From: Phaeophleospora eucalypticola
Taxonomy: Eukaryota; Ascomycota; Dothideomycetes; Mycosphaerellales; Mycosphaerellaceae
DNA length: 64,000 nt
NCBI GenBank assembly: GCA_022814565.1
Contig: JAKLNG010000002.1
Coordinates: 310,001-374,000, forward strand
Direction of reading: 5' to 3'
Position 1 is the stretch's first letter, and each line of letters begins with the position of its first letter. The notes under the pieces are model-generated. The model did no database searches and had not been told where the DNA came from. It saw nothing but the letters and a program-made list of their open reading frames with translations. A program made the translations under genes and the position numbers. Of the stretch, positions 18,778 to 30,316 are shown piece after piece.

Positions 18778-19873
18778 ATGGATGCCACATCAGAGCACCC
18801 AATGCTCTTCAACGGCCCTGCCACGGAGAAGACAGAATCGCTCCACGACTCAGCACGCGGAACTCCGGAGCCTCTCGATGCATTCCATGCCCTCGTCGAA
18901 GACATAAACGGCATCCTCGGACCGAGCAACGGCATCGATAGCGCCGACGTCGACGTGGAAGAAATCAAGAATGTAATGCTCGCCTACCAGTCCAACGAAC
19001 AGGAATGGTCCAAGTACGCATTCGCCGACTCAAGCAGGGCATACACCCGGAACCTGGTCGATCGAGGCAATGGCAAAAGCAATCTGGTAAGTGCATTCGT
19101 CGTAGCAGTAGTCGTAGAGAAGTCCTTAGCGATATCCTGTCACCACCGACCCCGAGTCAAAAGCTCCAAGCCATGCCGGCCTTCTTGCAACAGCCCGCAT
19201 GAAAGCAAACAAGGATCTTCCCAACCCTCACCAACCTCTCCCGCGACCACGAACATCCTATAGAACAAATCGAATGCCACTCACTGACACGAGGCCTCGG
19301 CATTTGTAGCTCATACTCGTCTGGACACCAGGCAAAGCGTCGCCCATCCATGACCACGCCAACGCGCATTGCATCATGAAGATATTGAAAGGCTCACTCA
19401 CTGAAACAATCTACGGCTGGCCCTGTCAAGACTCTGAGAACCCAACCGAGTGTGCCACCGCCGCCGACTCGCTGTACCCCAGCACCAAGCATACCTGTCA
19501 AGCTCGAGGTTCCGCGACGGGCCCGTCCGAGTTACACGTCAGGAAGGATGCCACGTACGAACGAGAACAGGTCACGTACATGAGCGATAGCCTCGGCCTG
19601 CACCGGATTCGCAATCCGAGTGAGAGCGAGTATGCCATCAGCCTGCACTTGTACACGGTAAGCATTCATGGCATCAGCAAGCGCTCTGGATCTCAAGACC
19701 TATTTTCGTCGAGATCGAGAATTGCCTGAATAAAGAGTACGATATGCTGACATACGAGCCAGCCACCCAATGCCGCAAAGTTTGGCTGCAACATCTACGA
19801 TCGCAAGACAGGCAAATCGTCACGTGCCTCCCAATGCCACTTCTACTCAGAGCTCGGCCAGAAGATGGAATGA
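18778..19873 (+). CDS. cdo1: Cysteine dioxygenase (type I)
   Basis: Three exons (18778-19086, 19310-19657, 19763-19873) encode 255 residues. The enzyme oxidises L-cysteine to cysteine sulfinate in the cytosol, controlling cysteine level and leading to taurine or sulfate. The iron site motif PIHDHANAHC follows LLILVWTPGKAS. A third histidine lies in LGLHRIRNPSES, and the Cys in AHC with the Tyr in LHLYTPPNA are placed as for the Cys-Tyr crosslink of this family. The N-terminal part (FHALVEDINGILGPSNG; LAYQSNEQEWSKYAFADSSR) and C-terminal QCHFYSELG fit fungal members. Intron 1 (19087-19309) is unusually long at 223 nt, but both sides join in frame as N-L-L-I-L-V-W. The ATG has a good fungal context (CAAAATGG). 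Confidence 0.93.
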
Positions 19874-22800
19874 CCAGATGCACATCTTCTCAGGCAAGCC
19901 GGTTATCGTGCATCGGGCCGATGCCATGTGGAACGCATTACGACTCTCCTCTCATTGTAATTTCAGCGCCGGCGTCTGGAGCATTCTTTCTCATCTTGAT
20001 CAGTGAGCCTTAGCGGCTAGAATTTCAACAACCAGTAACCGATCGAGATTTTTCAAGGAACAATGAGGTTGTTTTAATTTTGTCGTTTCAGATGTCAACC
20101 TTCTTCTTTTCCCCGTGCTTAGGTAAGGATCATGGTTGCGATGACCATGCTTGTCTCGATCTGCAGATTGGTGTTCTCGACCGGCACTTCACTTACGAAG
20201 TTACGAGCAGCCAGCCCATGTCTTGTTCGAAGGTTCGTTCTAAGTCTTTCAGCGTGCATCCCTAGGCATGAGGCGACAGAGCATGACAAGGTCTGGCGTT
20301 GCGCAATCTGGCTGATGAAACCCACGTCACTTGGTCGGAAAGCACGCAGTACAATTCTTAGTACGAGTACAATACACCTCTTCAATGGGCTATGAGCACA
20401 TAAGACTGGTCGGCATCGAGCTTTTCGCAGACGTATGTGGTTCTGAATGAAGGGGAACAGTGCTGGAAGTGCCTGCATGTATTGCTCGTCGGGTGCGAAT
20501 GTCGCCAAATATCGTCCTGAAAGCGTCAATACCAAGCAGCGTAACTTGTTGGTAACAGCGTCACCTGAGTTCGTGAAGCCATCTATCCCTAACCTCTGCA
20601 TTGCGTTGCACTGCTTGCGTTGCTTGATGAGTGATGAAGGTTGTGCAAAACTTATTCTCGTCTCGTCCAACCGTCACGTCGCTCAAGACTCAGCCACAAG
20701 GTGGCACAATACGACCTGTACGTCTGGAATAGTCCACGGTGAAACCAGCTGAAGTCAGAGGTTGATAGCGACGACCGCACGAAGTCCACTTGCGCTCCGT
20801 TGCAAAGCATGCGGGTAGCCATTGCGCAAGCCATTTCAACCAAAGTGGCTGACAGCTTATTGCAAGTTGTGTACAATATCGTAGCTTCCTGCTCGCCGCC
20901 AAGATAACGTGTTCGCAGTCGAATCTGCATTGGAGTGCGGCCGAAGGGCTGAGTGGGGACTTACCACTCGGTTATCCAATGCTGAATGAAGTAAGTGTGC
21001 CCTCCAATCAATACCATGCTGTATGATACATGATTGCATCTCTTCATTCACATACAAATGCGGTGTGCCTTCAGCTGCTTCGGTTAGTGAGGGTGGAGAG
21101 CCATGATCTTGCCATGCGCTGCTGTCATTCGGTACCGAATGGGAAGAGAGGCCGGAGTCTCCAGAAGTCTGCAGCTATCGCAATAATCATGAGGCTGTCA
21201 AGCTCGGGAAAACAGTCGCGCGCGCACCATCTCAGAAAGACGTAGCTTGCCCTACTACCCTTGCAACAATGACGATACTTCGCCGAATGCTCCGTAGCAA
21301 ATGGCAGTTCATTATTTCCCAAGCGTCCGGGCCAAGTGCGCCTCCAGTGGATCAGAAGTTATCTCGTCAGTGGGTGGTAGTCAGCTCGGTGCGTGGGAGG
21401 CACAGTGAGCCATACCAATCATTGGAGACTTGTCGGGATAATATTAAAGTTGGCCGAAGAAGGAAGTAGAGAGGACCCAAGCCAACCGGAGCCAAGAAAG
21501 CTTCGCGCTGCCTGGCAGTAGTTTCCAATAGTGAGAAGAAGGACCAATGATTGCGAACAGGCATTCAAACAGGCATCGATCGTGTCCTCGACTCATCGCA
21601 AGAGATTTGTTTGTTGCTAGACGAGGCCGTTTGCAAATGTTGCAGATACCGAGACAAGACTGGCGTACAAGTCATATTCCCCAAGTAATGAAGTGGCGCT
21701 CCATGTGGCCAGAACCACGAGATGAAGACAGAAGAAACAGGTACAAGGCGGTGGAGATGGGATTTAACCTTCCCCTTCTGTTTCAGCTTTGAGTGAAACC
21801 GGTTGCGGAGCGGAAGTTGATGAGTGCCGTTTGTTGATGATCTACCCGTTGTCCCGCGAGCGTCGAGGATGTTGACAGGAGCTGCACATGATGAAGAACT
21901 CCGAGGTTAGGTGCATGAGCATCTCGTCGACCGCCATTTCGGCGTGCAGACTCTTGGGATGAAGAGTGGATTGCGACGGCGTGGCGGTCAAGCATGTCGA
22001 CAGGCATCTCGAGCCGTCCGAGGAAGATGATGATGATGATGGAGCATGGAGCACGGAGAGGGAGGAAGAGTGGAGTGGAGCGTTGGGAAGAGGTTCGCGC
22101 CGGGAGTGGGTCTGATCCTTCGCGATAATCCGCGGCAACGATTGGTCGGTGCTGCTGCGAATGCCTGAGAAAAGTGACCAATGGAGGGATCCCACTTTTC
22201 CGACGGCGACAAAACTTACTCGCGCGGAGGGGCATCGGTGAGAGGTCTGGTCGCCGCCCTGGGCGCTTAATCTGCGAGATGCTCGTCGACGAAGAAAAGC
22301 AGCATGTGGATGATGCAGATGCCATGGATCGCAGCGAAGAATGGCAAGGCGTCAGGTCAGGTCACTTGTGTCCCGGCGGGGCCCAGCGATCATCGTGCTC
22401 ATCTGTCGCGTCCACGCGCGTCCAGACTTCAGCGCGGATGGGGTAACTCTGGCGGGATTGGACTATTGTGTTTACGTGAAGGTCTGTTGAGGATGGATTA
22501 TCTGCGCGAAGAATAAGAAAAGAAAGCGATCCAGGCACGGCGAGACGGTGGGAGCAGCGCATTGCGAATGGCGACACAGAGACGCCGTTCGCGCCTGCCA
22601 TTGGAGTGTCGCGCAGCAGGCTAAAGTCTCAAAGTGGCAGCAGGGATCTGCCTGTAAGGCCCGAGCGCCTTGCGGCGGGAGGCGATCGCCTGTGCGTCCC
22701 ATTCGCGGCGGGCGTGGTCTACCGAGCTGTGTTTCGGTCGCATCGCTGCGGCCGGGTGGGCTCTTCCCTGCGCACGCCTCGTGTGCCTGCGGGCGTCCCA

Positions 22801-24306
22801 TGCGCGGCGCTGCATGGGCGAGAGGCACCGCGAGATGGGAGGAGGGCGGAGGGCGAAATGGAAGGGCAGGCCGGCGGTGCGTGTTTCGAGGGAGATGACA
22901 GGCGATCAACTGGGAGCGTCCGGCGGCAGCCACTCTTGCGAGATCCGGCAGACTTCAGCCCTCGACCCTGGCGGCGGCGGGGCGGAGGCGCTATCGGGCC
23001 ATGCTGCCGAAGAGTCTGTTGCATGCCGCGCCTGCCTCATCTGTCGTCCCACGCCCGCGCTGTGGAAAGAGCGACCGCGTGGAAAAAGGGCCTAGTAAAC
23101 CGTGAGGGAGACAGAGGGGGCACGGTCTCGCTCGCCCAGGCCTCGGTGTCGGGGAAGCATGCGAGCAAAAAGAGAGCAGACAGCGACGATCGGGAGGTGC
23201 AGGGATGCGCGGGTCCGTGTCCTGCTGCTTCTGGCGCTGTTGCTGGACTGACGAGCAACGCCCACGACGACGAGAGCTCAGAGCAGCAGCAGCGAAAAGC
23301 AGGCAGGCAAGCAGGCAGGGACGAAGTGGAGTCCCATCTCCAGTGCGACTACCACCGCCCGTTCCTAGCGCAGCAACAGCCGGAGAAGGAGCAACAGCCA
23401 GCAGCAGCAACTGGCAGGTGCAGGCCCCTCCACTCCCCAGGGCTCCTTCCTCCATCCATCGCGGTCACGGCGACGGTCACGGACAGACCCTCGTCCTCTC
23501 CCATCGCGCCGAACCGCGTCGCCGTCGTGGATGGTCAACCTAGATATCCACGTCTCCGCAACCGCTTCCTGCGATCTACCTTCCGTCTCGTCCTGTTCCG
23601 TTGTCTTGCCTGTCCTGTCCTGTCCTGTCGCGCCAATCCTACTCTATCCTACCTCATCCTATCCTGTCTGGTCTGGTCCGGTCCGGTCTTCCTCTTCGCG
23701 ACTTCTCTGTCCTACGATCCCATCCTCTCGCATCCCCCTCTGCCGCCTCGACATCTGTGCGCGCCGCCTATTCGATACTGCAACTCCAATCAATCATTAA
23801 ACATAAGGACTTCGACGCCCATTTCGACAACCTCCTGCTCCTGGCGATTCGACGGTCTTTGCTCAGCGCGGCCAGCATATATTCCGTTCTAGCGCCGCAG
23901 ACGATGCTCGCCGCCTGAGCAGCATGCTCGCTGCCTTCTGTCTGTCCTCTTCTGCTGGCTCGCGCTTGACTGCTGCGTCTGCGTCTGCGTCTGCGTCTGC
24001 TGCTCTCCGTCCGCACCGCACTCCTGCAGGCGCCGTCGTGCCGCTTCAAGCTTCAAGCCACAGCGTGTAGGACTGCCTCCCGTCTCCTGCTGGAGCTGCT
24101 TTGGACCCGACGCGGCTGCTCAGGGCAGGTACCTGACCGTACCTACTTTACTTTTTGGCCCTGCTTCGCCTTCCGAGTTAGCAGTAGCCTGCTGGCTTTG
24201 CCGCCGCCGCAGGCTGCTCACTCACTATCACTGCATCGATCCTCCCATTTGGTCTACTCGGCGCTACCTGTCCTGCCTGCCTGAGGCGGCTGTCGATATT
24301 GATGCC
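19874..24306. other. 4.4-kb gene-poor interval with long GC-rich leader of the CENP-B HTH gene
   Basis: No supported gene. The left part (19.9-21.8 kb) is of even composition with short featureless frames. From about 22.3 kb the DNA is GC-rich, turning into pyrimidine-rich tracts at about 23.58-23.75 kb (CCTGT and CCTAT pentamers) and a GCGTCT hexamer repeated four times near 23976-24000. An apparent 428-codon plus-strand frame (22606-23892) opens with TTG and is Arg/Ser/Pro-rich without domain features. It probably reflects composition. The right part is likely promoter and 5' leader of the gene at 24307. Confidence 0.45.
23976..24000. repeat. Short hexamer microsatellite (GCGTCT)4
   Basis: Four perfect tandem copies of a 6-bp unit in the presumed leader of the CENP-B HTH gene. 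Confidence 0.8.
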
Positions 24307-26016
24307 ATGGCCAACGAGGATCGCTCCACCGCATATCGCTCCTCGCCGCCTACGCACTGGGGCCAGAGCCCTCACATCTACCCGCACTCCCACCACGGAA
24401 CTCCCGCTCAGGAATATACCGGTTTCAACTTCGCCTCGCCACACATTCCAATGGAGCCCAGCGCTTTCAGCAGCAACAGCATGCAACAACGTTCCGTTCA
24501 CCAGCAACTGCAGCCCTTGGTTATGCCGCAATGGCCATCGATGCTGAGCAATCAAGCCCATTCAACCTACCAGCCTATGTTTCCTCAACCGGTGCAGCCT
24601 ATCCAACCTATGTCAATGGGACCGCTTCATACGCCTGTGTCGGCAACGTCGACGAGATCAACATCGACTCCCCGCAAGACGCTGACGGACCTGGACCGCA
24701 AGCGAATGTGTCAGTATGCTGAAGAGCATCCGAACAGCAAGCAGACGGAGATTGGAGGTGAGCATGCTCAGAGCTGGGTTTAGCGGAGATGACTAACGTG
24801 AAGCTAGCAATATTTGGTGTCGAACGAAGGTGCGGTGGTTTGAATTCCGGTCGAATGTTACGCTCGTGCTGACTTTGAACAGTACTGTCTCCAAGGTCCT
24901 GCGGCAGAAGGAGAAATACCTCTTTCAGGATGACGGCAGCCGCTCACCCATCAAGCGTGCAAAGGGACGATCCCCCGATATCGAACGTGCTCTTGCGGTT
25001 TGGGCCAAGAATCAGGTTAGCAAGCATATGGAATCCGCTCCAGTTGTTTGTTGCTCACTGTGTGCTAGGAAAAGAAGGGGCATGCCCTTAGCGACGAGCT
25101 GATACGTGAGAAGGCGCGCGCTTTCGCTGCGACGACGTCAGGTCCGGAGAACAGCGTTACCCTGAGCTCCAGCTGGATCGAAAAGTTCAAGCTGAAGCAC
25201 AACTTGATGGGAGCACGATCACGGAAGACCTCACTTGCTCCGGACGATGCTGAGGGAATGTCTGCTGCTGCGTCATCATCACATACGCCTGGAGACGCAT
25301 CTCCCATTTCACCTTCAGGAATCGGATCGCCGTCTCCTCTAGAGCTGCATGAGCAGCAAAGCCACGAGAGCCTGAAGAACGAAAGTCCCGACAGCTACTT
25401 GGAATTCTCCAGCAGACACGAGCCATTCCACTCGCAGAGTACTACTTCCTTGAACAGTGCATTCACGGACACAGCGCCGTCTTCATCCTTTTCTCCTGGC
25501 CCTCTCAGCCCGACTTCGCCCTTCTTCACGCCCGATTCAGGGACAGCCCCATCGCCGTTCATACCAGGGCCGCCGCCGACAGCACGACCGATTCTCCCTT
25601 CATCGACGAACAGCCATCGACCGCGAAGCCAGACCTTTCCACTTCTCGACCAATACTCAGGGGACGCAGCCACGCCGAAATATGGCAGCAGCACAGCTCT
25701 TGATTCACCCATGCAGGAGCCCTGTGACCCGCTGTTAAGTATGGACGAAGTACTACAACCCGAAGATCGACCACCGACCGTGACCCCATCTGAAACGATG
25801 CGGCCACCACCATTGCCCGCGCACGTGCTGCAACAGGAGATGAAACGGGATGCCTCTCAAGGGGCACCAACCAGCCCAGAAGAAGCACGAAGAGCGATGC
25901 AAATAGTGCTCAGCTTCTTTGAACAACAACCACACGGCTTCCTGGACCTTCAGGAGAGCGTCACCATCGGCAAACTGATGGAGAAGCTCAAACTGCACTC
26001 TCGAGGAGGCAGCTGA
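24307..26016 (+). CDS. CENP-B/Tc5-type HTH DNA-binding protein
   Basis: Four exons (24307-24757, 24808-24829, 24883-25015, 25069-26016) encode 517 residues. Residues about 120-170 form a psq-like CENP-B N-terminal HTH (KTLTDLDRKRMCQYAEEHPN, then QTEIGAIFGVERSTVSKVL). They are followed by the second HTH (IERALAVWAKNQEKKGHALS ... SSWIEKFKLKHNL), as in fungal ARS-binding/Cbh proteins descended from pogo transposases. The tiny 22-nt exon 2 is required to complete the first HTH, which supports the model. No DDE transposase domain follows. Instead there is a Ser/Pro-rich disordered region and a conserved-looking C-terminus (EEARRAMQIVLSFFEQQ ... IGKLMEKLKLH). It is expected to be nuclear and to bind DNA; its targets are unknown. 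Confidence 0.88.
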
Positions 26017-26356
26017 CGATACGATACCCCCCTTTTCCTTTCTTGAAATCTAAATCTTGCTGGAAGACTTCGATTGTACATTGATATTGGTGTTTGATCT
26101 TCTCCTTGAGTCTTGCGACTTGTTACCCTTTCGGTTGGACATATTTGTCGGCATCGGTACTGGACAACCTCTCGATTTGTTGAGGGATTATGGGAAAGAT
26201 ATGGAATGAACAGATGGCCGTCCGCTCACGCGGTTGTTTGAGAAAGCTTCAGGAACGTGTTGGCAAAAATCTATTTCGGCCATTTGAATGATCTAGGTTG
26301 TGTGCCTGGGTGAGCACTTTGGAGGTATTGCACAGTCTTTACGGGCACCGCCATCG
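26017..26356. other. Intergenic between convergent genes
   Basis: 340 bp holding the 3' ends of two convergent genes. Nothing else seen. Confidence 0.5.
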
Positions 26357-29104
26357 CTACAACTCCCTCCTGTCGGCTGTTTCTTCTGCCGCGAGCTCTG
26401 GGAAGAGACGGACAACAACCAACTCGACGATAGCAATGATCAAATGCTTGTTGAGGTACGAGTCGCTCAGCAAGTCCAGTTCCGCTTCCACATCCTCCCT
26501 CATCAGATCCCTATCTTTCGTCGCGAAGAAGCGGTACCGAATGTTCTCGGGGACAGCGTCCAAGATGGCCTCCGCGCACTCTCGTTTGATTTTCACCACT
26601 TCGTCATTCGATGGCGGTGTGCGTGCAGGTGCAAGGGCGTTGTCGGGGAAGATGGCGCTTCGAGCGGCTTGCAGAACGGACGGCAACCACTTCGCGCTGA
26701 GCAGCGACCCGTGGATGTGGAACGAAATCAATCTGCAATGCAACTGTCAGTCGGGATATTCGTGCAATCAATGGCTTATGATGTGTAGGTGCATAATTTT
26801 CTGCTCCCAAGGAACGTGTCTGTGTTTGGCAAAAGAGCCTGATTGCACGCATATGCGGAACCGGAGGCATTCGCGCGTGGTGAATGATGTGGAGGAATGG
26901 CAGACGGCGAGCGGAACAGGGATCGGCTCGAAGGTTGGCAGTTCCCGGCTTCGCTTCAGGCGAACTGACGAATGAGAGCCAGGAGCAGCTGAGTTGCGGT
27001 ATGAGTGGTGGACCAGCGCCAAACTTCGGCAATCGAGACCTGTTCGCGCCCTTGCGGTCGTGGGATCCTGATTCAAGCTGTCACCGGTATGTGTTGGCGT
27101 TAAGGTTTGGGCCGCAATCGCTGCCGCACCGGCTCGCACTGACGATGGGCAGCGTGGCATGCAGCCGTCAAGGGCCGAACCCTCAGGGTACGTCCGCAGT
27201 AGTCATCTTGACGATGATGAAGTCGTGAGGAATGATGGTGTGCAGCTGTCGACTTGGCCCGCTTCTCGAGATTTGTCCGGGCGGGCAAGCGATGCGATGA
27301 TGCCCAAAGACTAACGCTGGCCGGGGGCTCGTCTTCGGATCCGAGCGCTGCGACAGCACTGATTGTTGGTTGCATCAAGCTCTCTCCAGTGCCATTTGGT
27401 GAAGCGTCGATAATAGTCGTAGTCGTGCAGCAAAGCCTTGTAGGAAGGTAGTCGTAAGCGCGCCAAGTGTCGTGGGCGGGACGACGCCAGTGAGACAGGA
27501 TGGTGAGCTCGCAGGCCGCTCCGGCATAACATTGGCCGGAGCCAGAATCAGATGACCGACATCCAATGCACGTTCCCGCGTGGCTTCCTCGCTTCCACGA
27601 ATGAGGGGACAGAGGGGAATCAGTGCAGTTCTTAGCATCGCACCGACGCCTCGTGACAAAGAGGGAAGCTCGCCAGCATCGCTAGCCATATTCTCGTCGT
27701 TTTCAAAGGTGGAGTGGAGAAAGGGAATGCTGCTTACCTGTCCAATCTGCTGTCAAAGCTGCCAATCTGACCAGGACCGCATAACATTATCCACTGCAAG
27801 AGTGACAGGACGCCTGATAGCCAGGGCATGCGCCAGTTGAGAGACAGGAGCTGGCCCATGCATCCCCAGATGTGCATGCAAATGATCGGCTGCCTTCCCA
27901 TGTCATGCTCCGACGTCTCGCGCGGAGTCGAAGGTGCTTTGTCAGAGCGGGAAGCTCTCATCCGTTGGCCATGGGTGTTGAGACCATAGAATGGCCTGCT
28001 CGCTCGTGTTGGGAGCGATGAGGCCTGCATTAGAGCAACCGTGCAGGCGCGTAATACTGTCCACGTCGTGATGGCGTATTGGGCAATCGTCAAAAGCAGT
28101 CGCATGATACCTTCAAAGGGCCGCCAAGAACGGCTCTTGTGGCTGCTGTCTGCAGGTGACGATGAACCACCGAGCAGTCCATATTGTTCGAGGCGCGGAG
28201 TGTGCAGAGCGCTAGGGGTAAGGTCCTGTCCTCCAGGTCGCACTACACGAATCACCTTCGTAATTCCTTCCCATAGAAGCCACGGCTCGCTCGCCTTGCC
28301 GCACAGAGCATTTCGAACGATCATTTCAGAGAATATCTCCGAGACCAGAACGTCCAAACATGGATTCGCAAGATCCTCGGGTGGAAGCAACAAGGGCAGA
28401 ATCCGATTTACCAAGATCAGACACCAGGCAACTTCGTTTTCACGCTGCTTGAAGTCTGACTCCGCATTTAGAGGTATTGGCTCTAGAGCCTGATGCGGAA
28501 GTAGGGCATGGAACTGAGTTCGCTGTTGTGTAGGGCCGATCTTGCCATGTCGAGATGTTCGGGCTATTCTGGTGACTGGCCGCTAATGTCAGTAAGATTT
28601 CCTACGAAGAACGATCCATCATGTACCATCTATGTGCTCCTCAACTAGAAGCGGCAATTCATCCAGTAATAGAGCTTCAAGGTCCACCTTTCTCAGTCGC
28701 TGTTCGAGAGCACGGGTCGAGTGCGCGATGATCTGGACGATTTCGGCAACGAACTGCTGGTCTGGGGTGATGCGGTTGTACCACGCCTGTACGAAAAGAC
28801 TGAGTATCACAGCAATAAAGGCGTACAATTGGGCGTCAACAGCGTTGGAGCTCGTCAGCGGCGGCAAGAGCTCTTCAAGCGGCTCGGGGTGTTGATCCTG
28901 GGCTTTGTCTTCTGAAGCAGTCTCGGTATCCTGCTGTTTGGGACATAGAATTCGCTTGATGTAATTGACTGTCGCCGCATCGTTCACGTTGTTGGATGTG
29001 TCGGCCTGGTGGTGTCGATGGCGAATTCCATTTTGCTGCTGGGGTCCTCCCCTGCTAGGATTACGATACTGCTGCTTGAGGGGCCTTTGGACAGGCTGGG
29101 CCAT
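26357..29104 (-). CDS. PXA-domain protein (sorting-nexin-associated domain)
   Basis: Three exons (28627-29104, 27738-28575, 26357-26732) encode 563 residues. The PXA domain, found in SNX13/14-type sorting nexins and yeast Mdm1/Nvj3, spans most of the protein: VNYIKRILCP near its start, a hydrophobic segment (LYAFIAVILSLFVQAWYNRI), ALLLDELPLLVEEHID, then PPEDLANPCLDVLVSEIFSE and, after the last intron, LISFHIHGSLL and YLNKHLIIAIVELVVVRLFP. No PX or RGS domain follows, so it is a PXA-only protein like Nvj3, presumably at the ER or vacuole membrane. Intron 1 is 51 nt. Intron 2 (26733-27737) is about 1005 nt, exceptional here, although the flanking codons join correctly (LDR-LISF). It could hide an insertion or an unrecognised exon. 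Confidence 0.85.
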
Positions 29105-29417
29105 TGAGGGGATCGTAAAATGACTCGTGGTGCACAATCGACGCGCAGCTCCATTAGATAGTGTTCAAATAGCAAGCGCAGCAGTGGGCGATGGAGATGT
29201 CGGGTGTTGTTCGTGATTCGAGGAAGCAACGGGACGGAACATGGGCAACAACGCGAAGTTGACGCTGGTTAGGCTCGGCCCGTGAATTCGGCAGTCCGTG
29301 CACACCAACATGGGCGCTTCCGTGAACCTTGGACGGCGATGGCTTCAACATCACTCGATCTTCCACACCTGATTGGAACTGCTCCATCCAACGACTGCCT
29401 CTTCCCGCTCGCACACG
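29105..29417. other. Short divergent promoter of the PXA gene and MED10
   Basis: 313 bp separating the two start codons. No ORF or repeat of note. Confidence 0.5.
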
Positions 29418-29941
29418 ATGGCCGCCGCCACGCTGGATGAAGTCAACGGTGAGTCGCGCTGAGGCTGAGCGGACCTGCATACTCGTGACTAACATGCATC
29501 GTACAGACCAACTGAAGGCGGTGATCCATAACCTGTACGTGTTGATCACGCAAGCCCACGACTATCATGGAACGGACACGCAGCGCGGCATGAGCGCCGA
29601 AATGTAGGCGCACCTGGGATTTTCCCTTCGAAGATCGCCGCTAATCCAACCTCAGACGCACACTTGTCCACAATCTGCAGACGCTCTCACAGACGGCCAA
29701 GAGATTACCCACACAGATTCCTCAGGAGATCATATCGTATGTCGAGAACTCCCGCAATCCGGACACATATACGCGCGAGTTTGTCGAGCTGGTAATGCGC
29801 TATAACCAGCAACAAAAAGGACGCAGCGAAGCCTTCGCGCACTTCCGCGACATCCTGGGTTCGAAAATGGCATCTGGAATTCCAGAAATCCGAGACGATG
29901 TCAAAAAGGTCGTCGAATCCACTGGTGGAAGCCTGGAGTGA
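29418..29941 (+). CDS. MED10: Mediator complex subunit 10 (Nut2)
   Basis: Three exons (29418-29448, 29507-29603, 29656-29941; introns 58 and 52 nt) encode 137 residues starting MAAATLDEVN. The MED10 fold is recognisable throughout: DQLKAVIHNLYVLITQAHDY, RTLVHNLQTLSQTAKRLP, IPQEIISYVENSRNPDTYTR, FVELVMRYNQQQKGRSEAF and HFRDILGSKM. The length matches fungal MED10 proteins. It belongs to the middle module of Mediator, bridging gene-specific regulators and RNA polymerase II. The first exon is only 31 nt, but the two splices keep the frame and the highly conserved helix. MED15 and MED7 lie 8 and 16 kb away in the same window. Confidence 0.95.
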
Positions 29942-30316
29942 GCTGATTATTGCACTCGATTTTGTGTTGGGCGTTTGGAGTCTAGATACCCGGCCGCCAT
30001 GCGCGATGCCACTGACCTGTTCGAAATTGATAATCTGGATTTATATTGCGTGTCAACCTCCTTCATCGCTTGCTGCCTCTTTGCGTCAGGACTACGATGA
30101 AATCGGAATAATGATATTTATCGACCTTCGAAGTATATGACCGGAAGTTACACTAAGGAAGATATTGGCTTATTCGCAATGATGGTAAGGAACCGACTTC
30201 AGTATTCATGCCAGATCGCAGGTTGTCTGTACTTTGCTGCAGATGCCGACTACTCTATCAACTGTACTGTAAGTCGCGCGAGGCAGCCAAGGTCTGAAGA
30301 TGTGTTCTAGGTCTCT
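29942..30316. other. Intergenic between convergent MED10 and transporter
   Basis: 375 bp. A short plus-strand frame overlapping the MED10 end has no support. Confidence 0.5.

Noticed and set aside
20119..20670. 183-codon minus-strand frame downstream of cysteine dioxygenase
   Set aside because: Starts with TTG, no domain, no consensus introns; left as unannotated spacer.
21783..22325. 180-codon minus-strand frame with ATG
   Set aside because: Low-complexity Ser/Arg/His content and an Ile run from a GAT repeat; no family resemblance.
22606..23892. 428-codon plus-strand open frame
   Set aside because: Opens with TTG, composition is Arg/Ser/Pro/Cys-rich and reflects GC-rich DNA, no domain; other frames over the same DNA are also open.
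24307..26016. CENP-B HTH gene as a Tc5/pogo transposon
   Set aside because: No DDE transposase domain and no terminal inverted repeats seen; the gene has three introns and a long Ser/Pro-rich tail, consistent with a domesticated DNA-binding protein.
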